Assembly: GCA_050012855.1 (NCBI GenBank)
Contig: JBEKGJ010000022.1
Span: 9,474-73,473 of the forward strand
Direction: 5' to 3'
Length of the DNA stretch: 64,000 nucleotides
Source: JAJXZJ01 sp050012855
Lineage (GTDB): Bacteria; Verrucomicrobiota; Verrucomicrobiia; Limisphaerales; J093
A program made the translations under genes and the position numbers. This document shows positions 32,850 through 41,780 of this stretch, one piece after another; position 1 is the first letter of the stretch, and each line of letters opens with the position of its first letter. The notes under the pieces are model-generated. The model saw only the letters and a list, made by a program, of their open reading frames with translations, had not been told where the DNA came from and searched no databases.

Positions 32850-33638
32850 CTACGACGGCGGCTTGTGCTGGCCGGCGCGGGCCTTTAGCCAGTTCCAATC
32901 GGTCAAATTGCTTTGGGAGTAGCCACCGCCAGTGCCACCCTTGACCGGCGGTCGCAGCGTGTCCGGGGCCAGCCAGCGGTGACTCTCGACATGGCTATCG
33001 GCGAAGTGAATGCTGGCGGCCCCGTTGTGATACGACGCCGGCAGGTTGATCCACGGCTTCGTGTCCCAGGAGTTCACGAAAAACCCGTCGTTGATGGAGT
33101 CCGGGTGCTCATCGATGAAAACAAACGTCTGCGATGGCTGGACCAGGTCCGCCACTTTATAAATCTGGACGTAACCGGGATTGAACTGGTCGAGCGCCAG
33201 GTCGGGGTCGCCCACGAGCGAGTTCATGGACATGCTGCGGATGCGCGGCCCGCACGCCGCCACGGACTTGTCCGACGGGCATTTGTAAATCGCGGTCGAG
33301 TTGACGAACGGAAAGAGCTTGCCGTTTTGGATGAGGGCCACGTTCGTGTTGTCCGGCGTGCTGAGCCAGTCCTCGACGTTGTTGACCCAGCTCTGACGGT
33401 CGGCGGTCGTCTGGACCCGGGCGTGGTTGTTGACGAGATAATCCGAGAAATCGTCCGAGTAGAACACCCAGCCCAGCCCGAGCTGGCGGAGGTTGTTGAT
33501 GCAACCGACGGACTGCGCCTTGGCCTTGGCCTTGGCGAGCGCGGGCAACAGCAATCCCGCCAGGATCGCAATGATGGCGATGACCACCAACAATTCGATG
33601 AGGGTGAAAGCCCGCTGCCTCTCAGAGCTACCGCACAT
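32850..33638 (-). CDS. Type II pseudopilin-like secreted protein
   Basis: 262 residues. The prepilin signal is RAFTLIELLVVIAIIAILAG: a basic leader, a conserved F after the cleavage site and glutamate 5 of the mature protein, so it needs a type IV prepilin peptidase. The body fits the verrucomicrobial/planctomycetal family with this N-terminus and CINNLRQLGLGWVFYSDDF, YKCPSDKSV, and the near-terminal motif HNGAASIHFADSHVESHRWL (H-x9-DG-like). Such proteins are numerous in these genomes and probably form or attach to type II secretion or surface structures. The stop codon comes from a palindromic repeat. Confidence 0.88.
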   Translation of the reverse strand: MCGSSERQRAFTLIELLVVIAIIAILAGLLLPALAKAKAKAQSVGCINNLRQLGLGWVFYSDDFSDYLVNNHARVQTTADRQSWVNNVEDWLSTPDNTNVALIQNGKLFPFVNSTAIYKCPSDKSVAACGPRIRSMSMNSLVGDPDLALDQFNPGYVQIYKVADLVQPSQTFVFIDEHPDSINDGFFVNSWDTKPWINLPASYHNGAASIHFADSHVESHRWLAPDTLRPPVKGGTGGGYSQSNLTDWNWLKARAGQHKPPS

Positions 33639-33782
33639 AAGAGGGGATTTTGCCGGCAGCGAAGCCGGCTGCCAAGCGGATTCGGCCGGAGGCGGTATCG
33701 TGATCTGGTGGGGGGGCCCCCTGCGGATGGCGGATGGCGGATGGCGGATGGCGAGAGAACTGATTGGCTCCCACCAGCCCGT

Positions 33783-35252
33783 TCACAGGGTTTCCGGGGT
33801 CAGATGATCCGTCGCGTCCTGGAACAGCTCGCGCACCTTCCGGGAGTAGAGATAGCGGTGGATTTCGAGGGCCGCCTTGCGCGCGTCGCGCACCGCGTGC
33901 ACCACGAGGCTCGGGCCGCGCACCAGGTCGCCGCCGGCGAACACGCCCGGCAGGTTGGTCATCTGGCGGGGATCCACGATCACCATGCCCTGGTCGTTGA
34001 TCGCGATCTGGCTGAGGTCGCTGCCAAGTGGAAACGGCTTGGGCTCGAACCCGAACGCGACCAGGATCACGTCCGCCGGCACATCGAACTCGGTGCCCGG
34101 CATCGGGGAGGGCTTGCGCCGGCCGGTGAGGTCGGGCCCGCCCAACTGGGTCCGCAGACAGCGGATACCGCTGACCTTGCCGGCGGCGTCGCCGAGCACC
34201 TCGGCCGGCGTGGCGAGCCAGATGAAGCGCGCGCCTTCCTCGACGCTGTTCTCGAATTCGCGGCGGCTGCCGGGCAGGTTGGCCTGGTCGCGGCGGTAAA
34301 CGCAGGTGGTTTCGCGCGCGCCGCTGCGCATAGCCGTGCGGAGACAATCCATCGCCGTGTCGCCCCCGCCCAGCACGACCACCCGCCGGCCCGCGACAAC
34401 GATGGGCGGGGTTTCGAGCGGCACCTCGGTGGCATGCTGGATGATGAACGGCAGGGCGCAATGGACGCCCTCCCGCTCCGCGCCCGGCACCGTCAGCAGC
34501 CGCGACTGCGGGGCGCCAAAGGCCAGGAAAATGGCGTCGAAGTGCGCCCGCAACTCGGCCAGCCGGACGTCCTCCCCGACGGTGGTGTTGAGCTCAAAGT
34601 TGATGCCGCGTTTGCGCAGCATGGCGATGCGCCGCGCCACCACGGATCGTTCAAGCTTGAACGCCGGAATGCCGTTCACCAGCAGCCCGCCGGGAATGGC
34701 CTGGGATTCGAAGACGGTGACCTCGTAGCCGCGCTTGGCCAGTTCGTCGGCGCACGAAAGGCCGCCCGGCCCGGAGCCAAGGATCGCGACGCGAAACCCG
34801 TTGGGCGGCGCAGCGGACACGTCCGCGGTGCCATAGGCGAAGGCGTACTCGTTGAGAAAACGTTCGATCGCGGAGATGGAGATGGGTTCGGACTTGCCGT
34901 TCAAGATGCAGGCGCCCTCGCACAAACGGTCGGTCGGGCACACGCGGGCGCAGATTTCCGGCAGGTTGCTCGTGGACCGCGTGAGCGCCGCGGCCTCCAT
35001 GAACTGGCCTTCGGCCGTGAGCAGCAGCCATTCCGGGATGCGGCTGGCGAGCGGGCAACCGGCGACGCAGGACGGCTCGGGACAAAGGAGGCAGCGGCTG
35101 GCCTGTTCACGGGCGGTGGCCTCGTCGTAGGAGCCGTAAACTTCGAGGAAATCAGCGACGCGTTCGGCGGCGGCCCGTTTCGGCGGGGCGGAGCGCGACA
35201 CCTCGAACCAGGCGTGCTGGGCCTTGCCAGGGATGGGCGTGGTTTCGTTCAT
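33783..35252 (-). CDS. gltD: Glutamate synthase small subunit-type NAD(P)H oxidoreductase
   Basis: 489 residues from the ATG at 35252 (MNETTPIPGKAQHAWFEVSR). N-terminal cysteine motifs for low-potential [4Fe-4S] clusters: CLLCPEPSCVAGCP and ICARVCPTDRLCEGAC. The FAD site is AILGSGPGGLSCADELAKRG and the NAD(P) site is VVVLGGGDTAMDCLRTAMRS, with a final FAD motif LPGVFAGGDLVRGPSLVVHA. This is the beta-subunit architecture shared by GltD, NfnB-like and other ferredoxin/NADPH modules. No gltB (large subunit) is nearby, so it may serve a different partner. Confidence 0.88.
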   Translation of the reverse strand: MNETTPIPGKAQHAWFEVSRSAPPKRAAAERVADFLEVYGSYDEATAREQASRCLLCPEPSCVAGCPLASRIPEWLLLTAEGQFMEAAALTRSTSNLPEICARVCPTDRLCEGACILNGKSEPISISAIERFLNEYAFAYGTADVSAAPPNGFRVAILGSGPGGLSCADELAKRGYEVTVFESQAIPGGLLVNGIPAFKLERSVVARRIAMLRKRGINFELNTTVGEDVRLAELRAHFDAIFLAFGAPQSRLLTVPGAEREGVHCALPFIIQHATEVPLETPPIVVAGRRVVVLGGGDTAMDCLRTAMRSGARETTCVYRRDQANLPGSRREFENSVEEGARFIWLATPAEVLGDAAGKVSGIRCLRTQLGGPDLTGRRKPSPMPGTEFDVPADVILVAFGFEPKPFPLGSDLSQIAINDQGMVIVDPRQMTNLPGVFAGGDLVRGPSLVVHAVRDARKAALEIHRYLYSRKVRELFQDATDHLTPETL

Positions 35253-35322
35253 CGTCGTCCGCAAATCGCGGGCTGACTCTGGCACGCGGCCCGGCGTGCG
35301 GCAAGCGGCGATTCCGCGGGGT

Positions 35323-35453
35323 GCTGTCCTGATTCCAGCTCGCGGTGCGGCGCAATCAGAGTTCGCTTCGTTTGGAGTTCCGCCTTCAGGCGGCCCGGTC
35401 CGGCTGAAGCCGGATCTCCAAACTCCGTTCGATGGTCGAAATCAGGACACTGC
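35323..35453. repeat. Nested palindromic repeat before lpxC
   Basis: TGTCCTGATT (outer left) and AATCAGGACA (outer right) enclose GTTTGGAG (35370-35377) and CTCCAAAC (35416-35423), with an inner CCGCCTTCAGGCGG and CCGGCTGAAGCCGG. A relative with the same outer ends is at 38703-38815. Confidence 0.7.
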
Positions 35454-35537
35454 TTTCGGCGGCGGGTTCCCGGCGCCGAAGGCGAGCGCCACCGGCGCGC
35501 TTGCCAAGCGGCTTGGCGGCGTTGTTAAATCCCCGTT

Positions 35538-36887
35538 GTGTTGCAACAGCAAACCTTGCGTGACCCCGTGCGGCTGGCCGGTGTGGGGCTGCACAGCGGC
35601 AACCGGGTGAACCTTGCGTTTCTCCCGGCGGCCCCCAACTCCGGGATCCGGTTCCGCCGCGTGGACCTCGAGGGCCAGCCGGAAATCGAGGCCCGTCTCG
35701 AGAACGTGGCCGAAACCAACCGCTCGACCACGCTGGCCAAGGGCAATGCCCGGATCCAAACCGTGGAGCACGTCCTCGCCGCCCTTGCCGGCCTGGGCGT
35801 GGACAACGCAATCGTGGAGGTGGACGCCCCGGAACCGCCGATCATGGACGGCAGCGCGCGGGACTACACGCGGGTGCTGGACGGCGTGGGGATGTTGCCG
35901 CAGGGCGAACCGCGTGACGTGGTCAGTGTGGCCGAACCACTCGATTTCTCCGCCGGCGAAACCTTCATGTCCATTTTTCCGAACGACCGGCTGCGAATCA
36001 CCTGCACGAGCGCCGACCGGCTGGGCCGGTACACGCAGTTTTTCACGGTCGAGGTGACCCCCGAAACCTGGCGGCGGGAACTGTCGGCCGCGCGGACTTT
36101 CTGCTTCTTCGAGGAACTCGAATTTCTGGTCAAAAACGGCCTGATCAAGGGCGGCAGCCTCGAGAACGCCGTCGTCATCCGCGACGACGCCGTGCTGACC
36201 AACGAGCCCCTCCGCTACCCCGACGAATTCGTCCGGCATAAGATCCTCGACATTCTCGGCGACCTCTATCTGCTCGGGCGCCCGCTGGTCGGGCATGTCG
36301 TGGCCGTCCGCCCGGGGCACGCCACGAATTGCGAACTGGCGCGCCAAGTTGCGGCCCAGGGCCGGAAATCGCTGGTGGCGATGCAGGCCTTCACGCCACC
36401 GCCCACGGCCGTCACCTCCGAGGGCAACCCGCTGCTCGAATCGCCGGTTTCTGACGGCGCCACGCTTGACATCCACCAGGTGATGAAGGTGCTGCCCCAC
36501 CGCTACCCATTCCTGATGGTGGACCGGATCACCAAGATCGAGGGCAACCGGATCGTCGGGCAGAAATTCGTGACGATCAACGAGCCGTTTTTCCAGGGCC
36601 ATTTTCCCGGACACCCGATCATGCCGGGCGTGCTGCAACTCGAGGCCATGGCCCAGGTGGCGGGCATTCTGACGCTGAAGCGCGCAGAGAATGCCGGGAA
36701 ACTCGCCTATTTCATGTCGGCGGAGTCGGTCAAGTGGCGGAAACCCGTCCATCCCGGGGACGTCCTGACGATTGATGTCGAACTCACCAAGGCCCGCGGC
36801 AAGATCGGCCGCGCGCAGGGCCGGTGCCTGGTGGACGGCGAGGTGGTCAGCGAGGCCGAGGTCACCTTCATGCTCATCGCGCCCTAG
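35538..36887 (+). CDS. lpxC/fabZ: Bifunctional UDP-3-O-acyl-GlcNAc deacetylase / 3-hydroxyacyl-ACP dehydratase (LpxC-FabZ fusion)
   Basis: 449 residues from a GTG at 35538. Residues 1-~295 are LpxC (committed step of lipid A synthesis) with zinc ligands in TVEHVLAALAGLGVDN (H), RHKILDILGDL (H and D) and the catalytic region VGHVVAVRPGHATN. Residues ~310-449 are FabZ: LPHRYPFLMVDRI, FFQGHFPGHPIMPG with the catalytic histidine, and LQLEAMAQVAGIL with the catalytic glutamate. The fusion is known in Bacteroidetes, Chlorobi and Verrucomicrobia, so it is not novel but is a lineage hint. It is followed by lpxA after 15 bases. Confidence 0.96.
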   Translation: MLQQQTLRDPVRLAGVGLHSGNRVNLAFLPAAPNSGIRFRRVDLEGQPEIEARLENVAETNRSTTLAKGNARIQTVEHVLAALAGLGVDNAIVEVDAPEPPIMDGSARDYTRVLDGVGMLPQGEPRDVVSVAEPLDFSAGETFMSIFPNDRLRITCTSADRLGRYTQFFTVEVTPETWRRELSAARTFCFFEELEFLVKNGLIKGGSLENAVVIRDDAVLTNEPLRYPDEFVRHKILDILGDLYLLGRPLVGHVVAVRPGHATNCELARQVAAQGRKSLVAMQAFTPPPTAVTSEGNPLLESPVSDGATLDIHQVMKVLPHRYPFLMVDRITKIEGNRIVGQKFVTINEPFFQGHFPGHPIMPGVLQLEAMAQVAGILTLKRAENAGKLAYFMSAESVKWRKPVHPGDVLTIDVELTKARGKIGRAQGRCLVDGEVVSEAEVTFMLIAP

Positions 36888-36902
36888 CCCGCCGCCGCCC
36901 CC

Positions 36903-37670
36903 ATGATTCATCCCACCGCCATTGTCGATTCACGAGCCCGGATTGGGACCGGCTGCGAAATTGGCCCCTACTGTGTCGTCGGCCCCGACGTGAGCCTGGG
37001 CGAGAGTTGTCGCCTCCATTCCCATGTCGTGATTGACGGCCACACGACCCTCGGACGGGACAACGAGATTTTTCCGTTCGCCTGCCTCGGCCTGAAAACG
37101 CAGGATCTGAAGTGGAAAGGCGGCGTCACGCGGACGCAGATCGGCGACGCCAACACCTTCCGCGAATGCGTCACCGTTCACAGCGCCACGAGCGACGGCG
37201 AGACGACCGTGATCGGGTCGCACAACCACATCCTCGCCTACTGCCATCTGGCGCACAACGTGGTGCTCGGCAACCACATCATCATGTCCAGTTATGCCGG
37301 CCTCGCCGGACATGTGGTGGTGGGGGACCACGCCGTCCTGGCGGGCTACGTCGCGGTGCATCAATTCTGCCGCATCGGCCAGATGGCGATCATCGGCGGG
37401 TGCTCGAAGGTGCGTCAGGACGTGCCGCCGTTCATGCTGGCTGACGGCAACCCCGCCCGGGTCCGCACCATCAACAAGGTGGGGCTCGAACGCAACGGCC
37501 TGCCCGAGGCCACCCAGGCCGCGCTGCGCCAGGCCTACAAGGTCCTCTTCCGCGACGGTCTCAACCTCGCGAACGCCATGGCCCGCATCGAGGCGGAACT
37601 GCCGGCCCTGCCCGAACTGGCGCACCTGGTGGCCTTCGTCCGCACCAGTGAACGCGGCATCTGCCGCTGA
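36903..37670 (+). CDS. lpxA: UDP-N-acetylglucosamine acyltransferase
   Basis: 255 residues. First step of lipid A synthesis: adds a 3-hydroxyacyl chain from ACP to UDP-GlcNAc. Left-handed beta-helix hexapeptide repeats start at IHPTAIVDSRARIGTGCEIG; the catalytic histidine region is NHILAYCHLAHNVVLGNHII, followed by GHVVVGDHAVLAGYVAVHQF. The C-terminal helical domain is EATQAALRQAYKVLFRDGLN. Full length and in the lpxC-lpxA order, 15 bases after lpxC/fabZ. Confidence 0.96.
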   Translation: MIHPTAIVDSRARIGTGCEIGPYCVVGPDVSLGESCRLHSHVVIDGHTTLGRDNEIFPFACLGLKTQDLKWKGGVTRTQIGDANTFRECVTVHSATSDGETTVIGSHNHILAYCHLAHNVVLGNHIIMSSYAGLAGHVVVGDHAVLAGYVAVHQFCRIGQMAIIGGCSKVRQDVPPFMLADGNPARVRTINKVGLERNGLPEATQAALRQAYKVLFRDGLNLANAMARIEAELPALPELAHLVAFVRTSERGICR

Positions 37671-37673
37671 GTC

Positions 37674-38702
37674 ATGGTGCGAGTCAATTCGTCGTTGAAG
37701 GCCGCCGCGTGGCTGCTGCTCGCGACCCTCTGCTGGTCAGTGAGCTTTACGGTGATGCGGGCCCTGGTGATCGTCCAACAGCGCGCCGTGCCCGGGGCCG
37801 GCACCTGGTTCATCGCCAACTGGTGCGTGGCGCTTCGTTTCGGACTCGCGGCGCTCGTCGTGCTGCTCTGGCAGGCGAGGTCCCTGTCGCGGCTCACCCG
37901 TTCGGAAATCGCCCAAGGCGCCGGGCTCGGCTTTTTCGGGGCCGGCGGGCTGGTCCTCCAGATGGACGGCCTGGCCTACACGTCCGCCTCGACCTCCGCG
38001 TTCCTGACGCAATGCTACTGCCTGATGATCCCGCTGTGGGTGGCGATCACGGCCCGCCGATGGCCACCACCGTGGGTCGCGCTCAGTTGCGTCCTGGTCG
38101 TCGCCGGCGTGGCTATCCTCGCCGGCGTGGACTGGAGCACGTTCCGACTTGGTCGGGGCGAACTGGAAACGCTCCTGGCCTCCGTGCTGTTCACCGGCCA
38201 GATTCTCTGGCTGCAGCGAGCCGACTACACCGGCAATGACGCCAATCGTTTCTCGCTCGTCATGTTCGTGGTCATGGCCCTGGGCAGCGCCGCCGCCGCC
38301 GCCACCAGCCGCCACGCCCCGGGCGACTGGCTGCGCGCCTATGCGACGCCGCCCACGTGGGGGTTTCTGGCCGTGCTCGTGGTCATCTGCACCCTCGGCG
38401 GTTACCTGCTCATGAACCGCTGGCAAACCCACGTCACCGCCACCGAGGCCGGGCTCATCTATTGCGCCGAACCGGTCTTTGCCAGTGCCGCCGCGCTCTT
38501 CCTGCCCGCCTGGTTTTCACGCTGGGCGGCGATCGCCTACCCCAATGAACTGCTCACCCGCAACCTCGTGGCCGGCGGCGGATTGGTTCTCCTGGCGAAC
38601 GTCATCCTCCAGCTCGCGCCGGCCGGGACGACCGCGCCGCCGGTCGCGCCAGCCGCCGGACGGCAACCGGCAGACGGTTCCGTGCTGCCCGATCACCGGT
38701 AG
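37674..38702 (+). CDS. EamA/DMT-family membrane transporter
   Basis: 342 residues with about ten membrane helices in two EamA repeats. AAAWLLLATLCWSVSFTVMR at the start of the first repeat and LVVICTLGGYLLMNRWQTHV, followed by EAGLIYCAEPVFASAAALFL, in the second are typical of the drug/metabolite superfamily. The substrate is unknown. It starts 3 bases after lpxA and is probably co-transcribed with the lipid A genes. The last ~20 residues are proline/alanine-rich and end in a dispersed-repeat region. Confidence 0.85.
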   Translation: MVRVNSSLKAAAWLLLATLCWSVSFTVMRALVIVQQRAVPGAGTWFIANWCVALRFGLAALVVLLWQARSLSRLTRSEIAQGAGLGFFGAGGLVLQMDGLAYTSASTSAFLTQCYCLMIPLWVAITARRWPPPWVALSCVLVVAGVAILAGVDWSTFRLGRGELETLLASVLFTGQILWLQRADYTGNDANRFSLVMFVVMALGSAAAAATSRHAPGDWLRAYATPPTWGFLAVLVVICTLGGYLLMNRWQTHVTATEAGLIYCAEPVFASAAALFLPAWFSRWAAIAYPNELLTRNLVAGGGLVLLANVILQLAPAGTTAPPVAPAAGRQPADGSVLPDHR

Positions 38703-38815
38703 TGTCCCAATCTGGACGGAGCGCGGCTGTGTCGGAGACCAGCCGCAGCGGTTTCGGCCGGCTGCGGCTGACGCTTCGCGCACAGCCGCGCTCCGGGAAA
38801 CGGCAAATCAGGACA
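38703..38815. repeat. Nested palindromic repeat upstream of the first Hyf-like operon
   Basis: GGAGCGCGGCTGTG (38717-38730) with CACAGCCGCGCTCC (38781-38794), and inside CAGCCGCAGC with GCTGCGGCTG. The right end AATCAGGACA matches the repeat at 35323-35453. Confidence 0.75.
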
Positions 38816-38900
38816 TTGCCGGATCACCCCGCCGCTTGACAAAGCCGGGCCAAGTAACGAGAACGTGTCCGCTCTCCGGCACCCCCGGCGCCGCACACCG

Positions 38901-38993
38901 ATGCAACCAACCATCAGAGATGTCGTCAAACTGCTCAATCTTTCCGAGCGGACCGTTTACCGCTGGAACAGCGAACGCGCCCGAACCCCGTGA
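38901..38993 (+). pseudogene. Truncated helix-turn-helix (excisionase-type) ORF
   Basis: Encodes 30 residues, MQPTIRDVVKLLNLSERTVY followed by RWNSERARTP and TGA. The helix-turn-helix matches the N-terminal domain of the HTH-EIIA protein at 41073 in position and type. The rest (wing and following domain) is missing. It may be a decayed duplicate regulator or a short leader ORF of the operon that starts 86 bases later. Confidence 0.55.
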
Positions 38994-39078
38994 ACTTCAA
39001 ATCACGAATGCATGGCGAACTTCAACTTCCAGCGGCTGCGTCCAAACCGCACGCGGCGGAGGCGGCGGAGGGCCGGCA

Positions 39079-41025
39079 ATGACGATCGGTACGATGCTGG
39101 TGGCGGCCGCGGGGGCCATCCTCCTCAGCTTGCTGGCGTCGTTGCGGGCGCCCCGCTGCTGGCTGGCGGCCCTGCTGACGAGCAGCCTCACGGCCCTCGC
39201 TGCCGCCGCCTGGGTGTTGGCCATCGGGGACGCGTGGGAATGGCGCAGCGCGTGGCTCCTCGGCGGCCAAAGCGTGCATCTGCGGCTGGATGGGGTGAGC
39301 GCCCTGTTCCTGGCCTTGCTGGCGCTGGTGGGCGGGGCCGGCGGCGCCTATTCGCGGGAGTACTGGGCGAAAGCGGCCCATCCCATTTCCGCAAGGCGGG
39401 GGCGGTGGTGGTGGAGTGCGATGCTGCTGTGCATGGCACTCGTGTTGCTGTGCTCGAACGGACTGCATTTCCTCATTGCCTGGGAGTTGTTCGCCCTGTG
39501 CGCCTACTTCCTGATCACCCTGGATGGGCGGCGACGCGAAGTGCGGGCCGCCGGCTGGCTTTACCTCGCCGCCTCCCACGCCGGCACGCTGGCGTTGTTC
39601 GCGTTTTTCTCGCTGCTGGCCGCCCGCACCGGAAGCTGGGACCTGGGACCGATGCGGGAACAAGCTGGGTTGGCGCCGTTGTTCTGGCTGGCGCTGTTCG
39701 GTTTTGGCGTGAAGGCAGGTCTTTTTCCGCTCCACATCTGGCTGCCGTCGGCCCACGCGAATGCGCCCAGCCACGTCTCAGCCATCATGTCAGGCGTGGC
39801 CATCAAGATGGGCATCTACGGCATCGTGCGCTTCAGCGGTTGGTTGCCGTCGCCGGCGGCGGCGGGTTGGACGGTGACCGTGCTGGGCGTGGTGAGCGCG
39901 GTGCTCGGGGTGGCGTTCGCGCTGGGCCAGCACGATCTCAAGCGATTGCTCGCGTATCACAGCGTCGAGAACATCGGGATCATTCTCCTGGGGATTGGGT
40001 TCGCGATGGTGGCCACGGCGCACGGCCAGCCGGCCTGGGGCGCCCTGGCGCTGGCCGGCGGTTTGTTGCACGTCTGGAACCATGGTCTGTTCAAAGCACT
40101 GTTGTTTCTCGGCGCCGGATCGGTCCTGCACGCCACCGGCACGCGCGAGATGAGCCGGCTTGGCGGGCTGTGGCGGGCGATGCCGTGGACGGCTTCGTTG
40201 TTCGCACTCGGCGCGGTCGCCATTTCCGGATTGCCGCCTCTGAATGGGTTTGTGAGCGAATGGCTGGTTTATTTGGGGATGTTCGAGGCCGTCAACCAAC
40301 CGGGCGCGGCGGCCGTGGCGGCGATGCCGGCCATCGTGCTGCTGGCCATGACCGGCGCGCTGGCGCTGGCTTGCTTCGTGAAGGTGTGCGGCGTGGTGTT
40401 TCTCGGCGCGCCGCGTTCCCCCACGGCCGAACACGTCCATGAATGCGGCCTCTGGATGCGCGGCCCGATGCTGGTCCTGGCGGCCGGTTGTGTGGCCATC
40501 GGCCTGGCGCCGGTGGTCTTTTGGCCAGGCGTGCACACGGCGGTGGTTGCGTGGCGGGGCACGTGGGCGGACGTCCCGGCGCCGGAATCGTTGACGACGC
40601 TCGGCCTGGTTCACGTGGCCTTGGCCGTGGCGGCGGGCGCGGGTGCCGTCTGGCTGTGGCGGCGGGCGCACCGGGGCGGTTGGGTAAGGGCCGGGACCTG
40701 GGACTGTGGTTACGCAGCGCCCTCGGCGCGGATGCAATACACGGCGGGATCGTTTGCCGGTATCATCACGGAATGGTTTGCGTGGATTCTCCAGCCGGAG
40801 AAACACGAGCATCGGCCGGAAGAAACGTTCCCCCGGCGGGCAGCCTTTGAAGAGCACACGCCGGAAACAGTGCTGGAGCGGGTGATCGAGCCGTGCGCGC
40901 GGCGGGTGATGTGGGTATCCGGAGTGGCCCGGCGGCTGCAGCACGGGCGGACGCACGCCTACATCCTTTACTTGATTTTCGGCCTGGCCGCGGTGGCGGC
41001 CATGACCCTGGCATGGAGCCGGTGA
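39079..41025 (+). CDS. HyfB-like (NuoL/M-type) proton-channel subunit, module 1
   Basis: 648 residues from the ATG at 39079, which has GGCGGAGGG upstream as ribosome-binding site; the longer upstream frame is not coding. About 15 membrane helices. The antiporter core has LIAWELFALCAYFLIT (Glu), KAGLFPLHIWLPSAHANAPS (Lys and His), HDLKRLLAYHSVENIGIIL (Lys) and GLFKALLFLGAGSVLHATG (Lys). The C-terminal extension with WDCGYAAPSARMQYTAGSFA is typical of HyfB/HycC. It is the first gene of the 39-47 kb complex and forms the ion-pumping arm. Confidence 0.9.
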   Translation: MTIGTMLVAAAGAILLSLLASLRAPRCWLAALLTSSLTALAAAAWVLAIGDAWEWRSAWLLGGQSVHLRLDGVSALFLALLALVGGAGGAYSREYWAKAAHPISARRGRWWWSAMLLCMALVLLCSNGLHFLIAWELFALCAYFLITLDGRRREVRAAGWLYLAASHAGTLALFAFFSLLAARTGSWDLGPMREQAGLAPLFWLALFGFGVKAGLFPLHIWLPSAHANAPSHVSAIMSGVAIKMGIYGIVRFSGWLPSPAAAGWTVTVLGVVSAVLGVAFALGQHDLKRLLAYHSVENIGIILLGIGFAMVATAHGQPAWGALALAGGLLHVWNHGLFKALLFLGAGSVLHATGTREMSRLGGLWRAMPWTASLFALGAVAISGLPPLNGFVSEWLVYLGMFEAVNQPGAAAVAAMPAIVLLAMTGALALACFVKVCGVVFLGAPRSPTAEHVHECGLWMRGPMLVLAAGCVAIGLAPVVFWPGVHTAVVAWRGTWADVPAPESLTTLGLVHVALAVAAGAGAVWLWRRAHRGGWVRAGTWDCGYAAPSARMQYTAGSFAGIITEWFAWILQPEKHEHRPEETFPRRAAFEEHTPETVLERVIEPCARRVMWVSGVARRLQHGRTHAYILYLIFGLAAVAAMTLAWSR

Positions 41026-41072
41026 AGGCAGACAATCCCGAGCCGGGAGACATAACCAATTATTGACCCGAC

Positions 41073-41780
41073 ATGTACTTGAATTTGGTGGAGCTGGCCG
41101 AGTCATTCGGCGTGGCAGAAAAAGTGGTTGCGGATTGGATTCGCGACGAGGGGCTGCCGTGTGTGCCCGATCGCGGGCGGTTGCTGTTCGACCGGGCGCG
41201 GGTGGCCCACTGGGCGGCCGCGCACGGATTGACCGCGCGGGCCGGCTTCCTCGCTCCCGAGAACGGGGCCTTCACGAGTGGTTTGGCGCTGGCGCCGATG
41301 CTGCGAACCGGTGGAATCTGGCGCGCTGTTCCCGCGTCCGGCGTGACCGCCATCCTCGAACGGATCATGGCGGCGTTGCCGGGCGTTCCCCAACCAGTGC
41401 GCGCGTTGCTGGGGCAACGATTGCGTGCCAGGGGCGGCATCAATTGGGCGCCGGTGGGCGGTGGTTTCGCGCTGCCGCACTTCAGCTCGCGGGTGACGTT
41501 GGGCCGCGACGCCGGCATGGTCGCGCTGCTCCTGTTGCGCGAGGCGCTCCCGCTGGCCGAACCACCGTCCGATGGCACCGCGGTGACGCGGCTGTTCTTC
41601 TTCATCCCGCCTTCGCCGCGGGCACACCTAGACACGCTGGCCCGGCTCAGCCGCGCGGTCGCGCAGGGGCCGCTGCGTGACTTGGTGGAGCGAGGCGCGC
41701 CGGACGAGGAACTTTTTCAGGCGCTGGCGGCCGCCGACGCCTTGGGCGGCACGGAAGGCAAGCACGAAAACCACTCATGA
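41073..41780 (+). CDS. Helix-turn-helix / PTS EIIA (fructose-type) fusion protein
   Basis: 235 residues. Residues 1-53 are an excisionase-type helix-turn-helix (NLVELAESFGVAEKVVADWI, then LPCVPDRGRLLFDRARVAHW). The C-terminal ~130 residues resemble PTS EIIA type 2: GGFALPHFSSRVTLGRDAGM, where the LPH histidine matches the phosphorylation site, then VTRLFFFIPPSPRAHLDTLA. It sits inside the Hyf-like operon, between the B and C subunit genes. EIIA proteins of this kind (PtsN-like) are regulators phosphorylated by HPr-type proteins, so it may link the complex to energy state. This arrangement is unusual. Confidence 0.75.
   Translation: MYLNLVELAESFGVAEKVVADWIRDEGLPCVPDRGRLLFDRARVAHWAAAHGLTARAGFLAPENGAFTSGLALAPMLRTGGIWRAVPASGVTAILERIMAALPGVPQPVRALLGQRLRARGGINWAPVGGGFALPHFSSRVTLGRDAGMVALLLLREALPLAEPPSDGTAVTRLFFFIPPSPRAHLDTLARLSRAVAQGPLRDLVERGAPDEELFQALAAADALGGTEGKHENHS

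Noticed and set aside
38479..39078. Long N-terminal extension of HyfB in module 1
   Set aside because: It is out of frame through the EamA gene end and a palindromic repeat. The ATG at 39079 has a good ribosome-binding site and starts at the first membrane helix.
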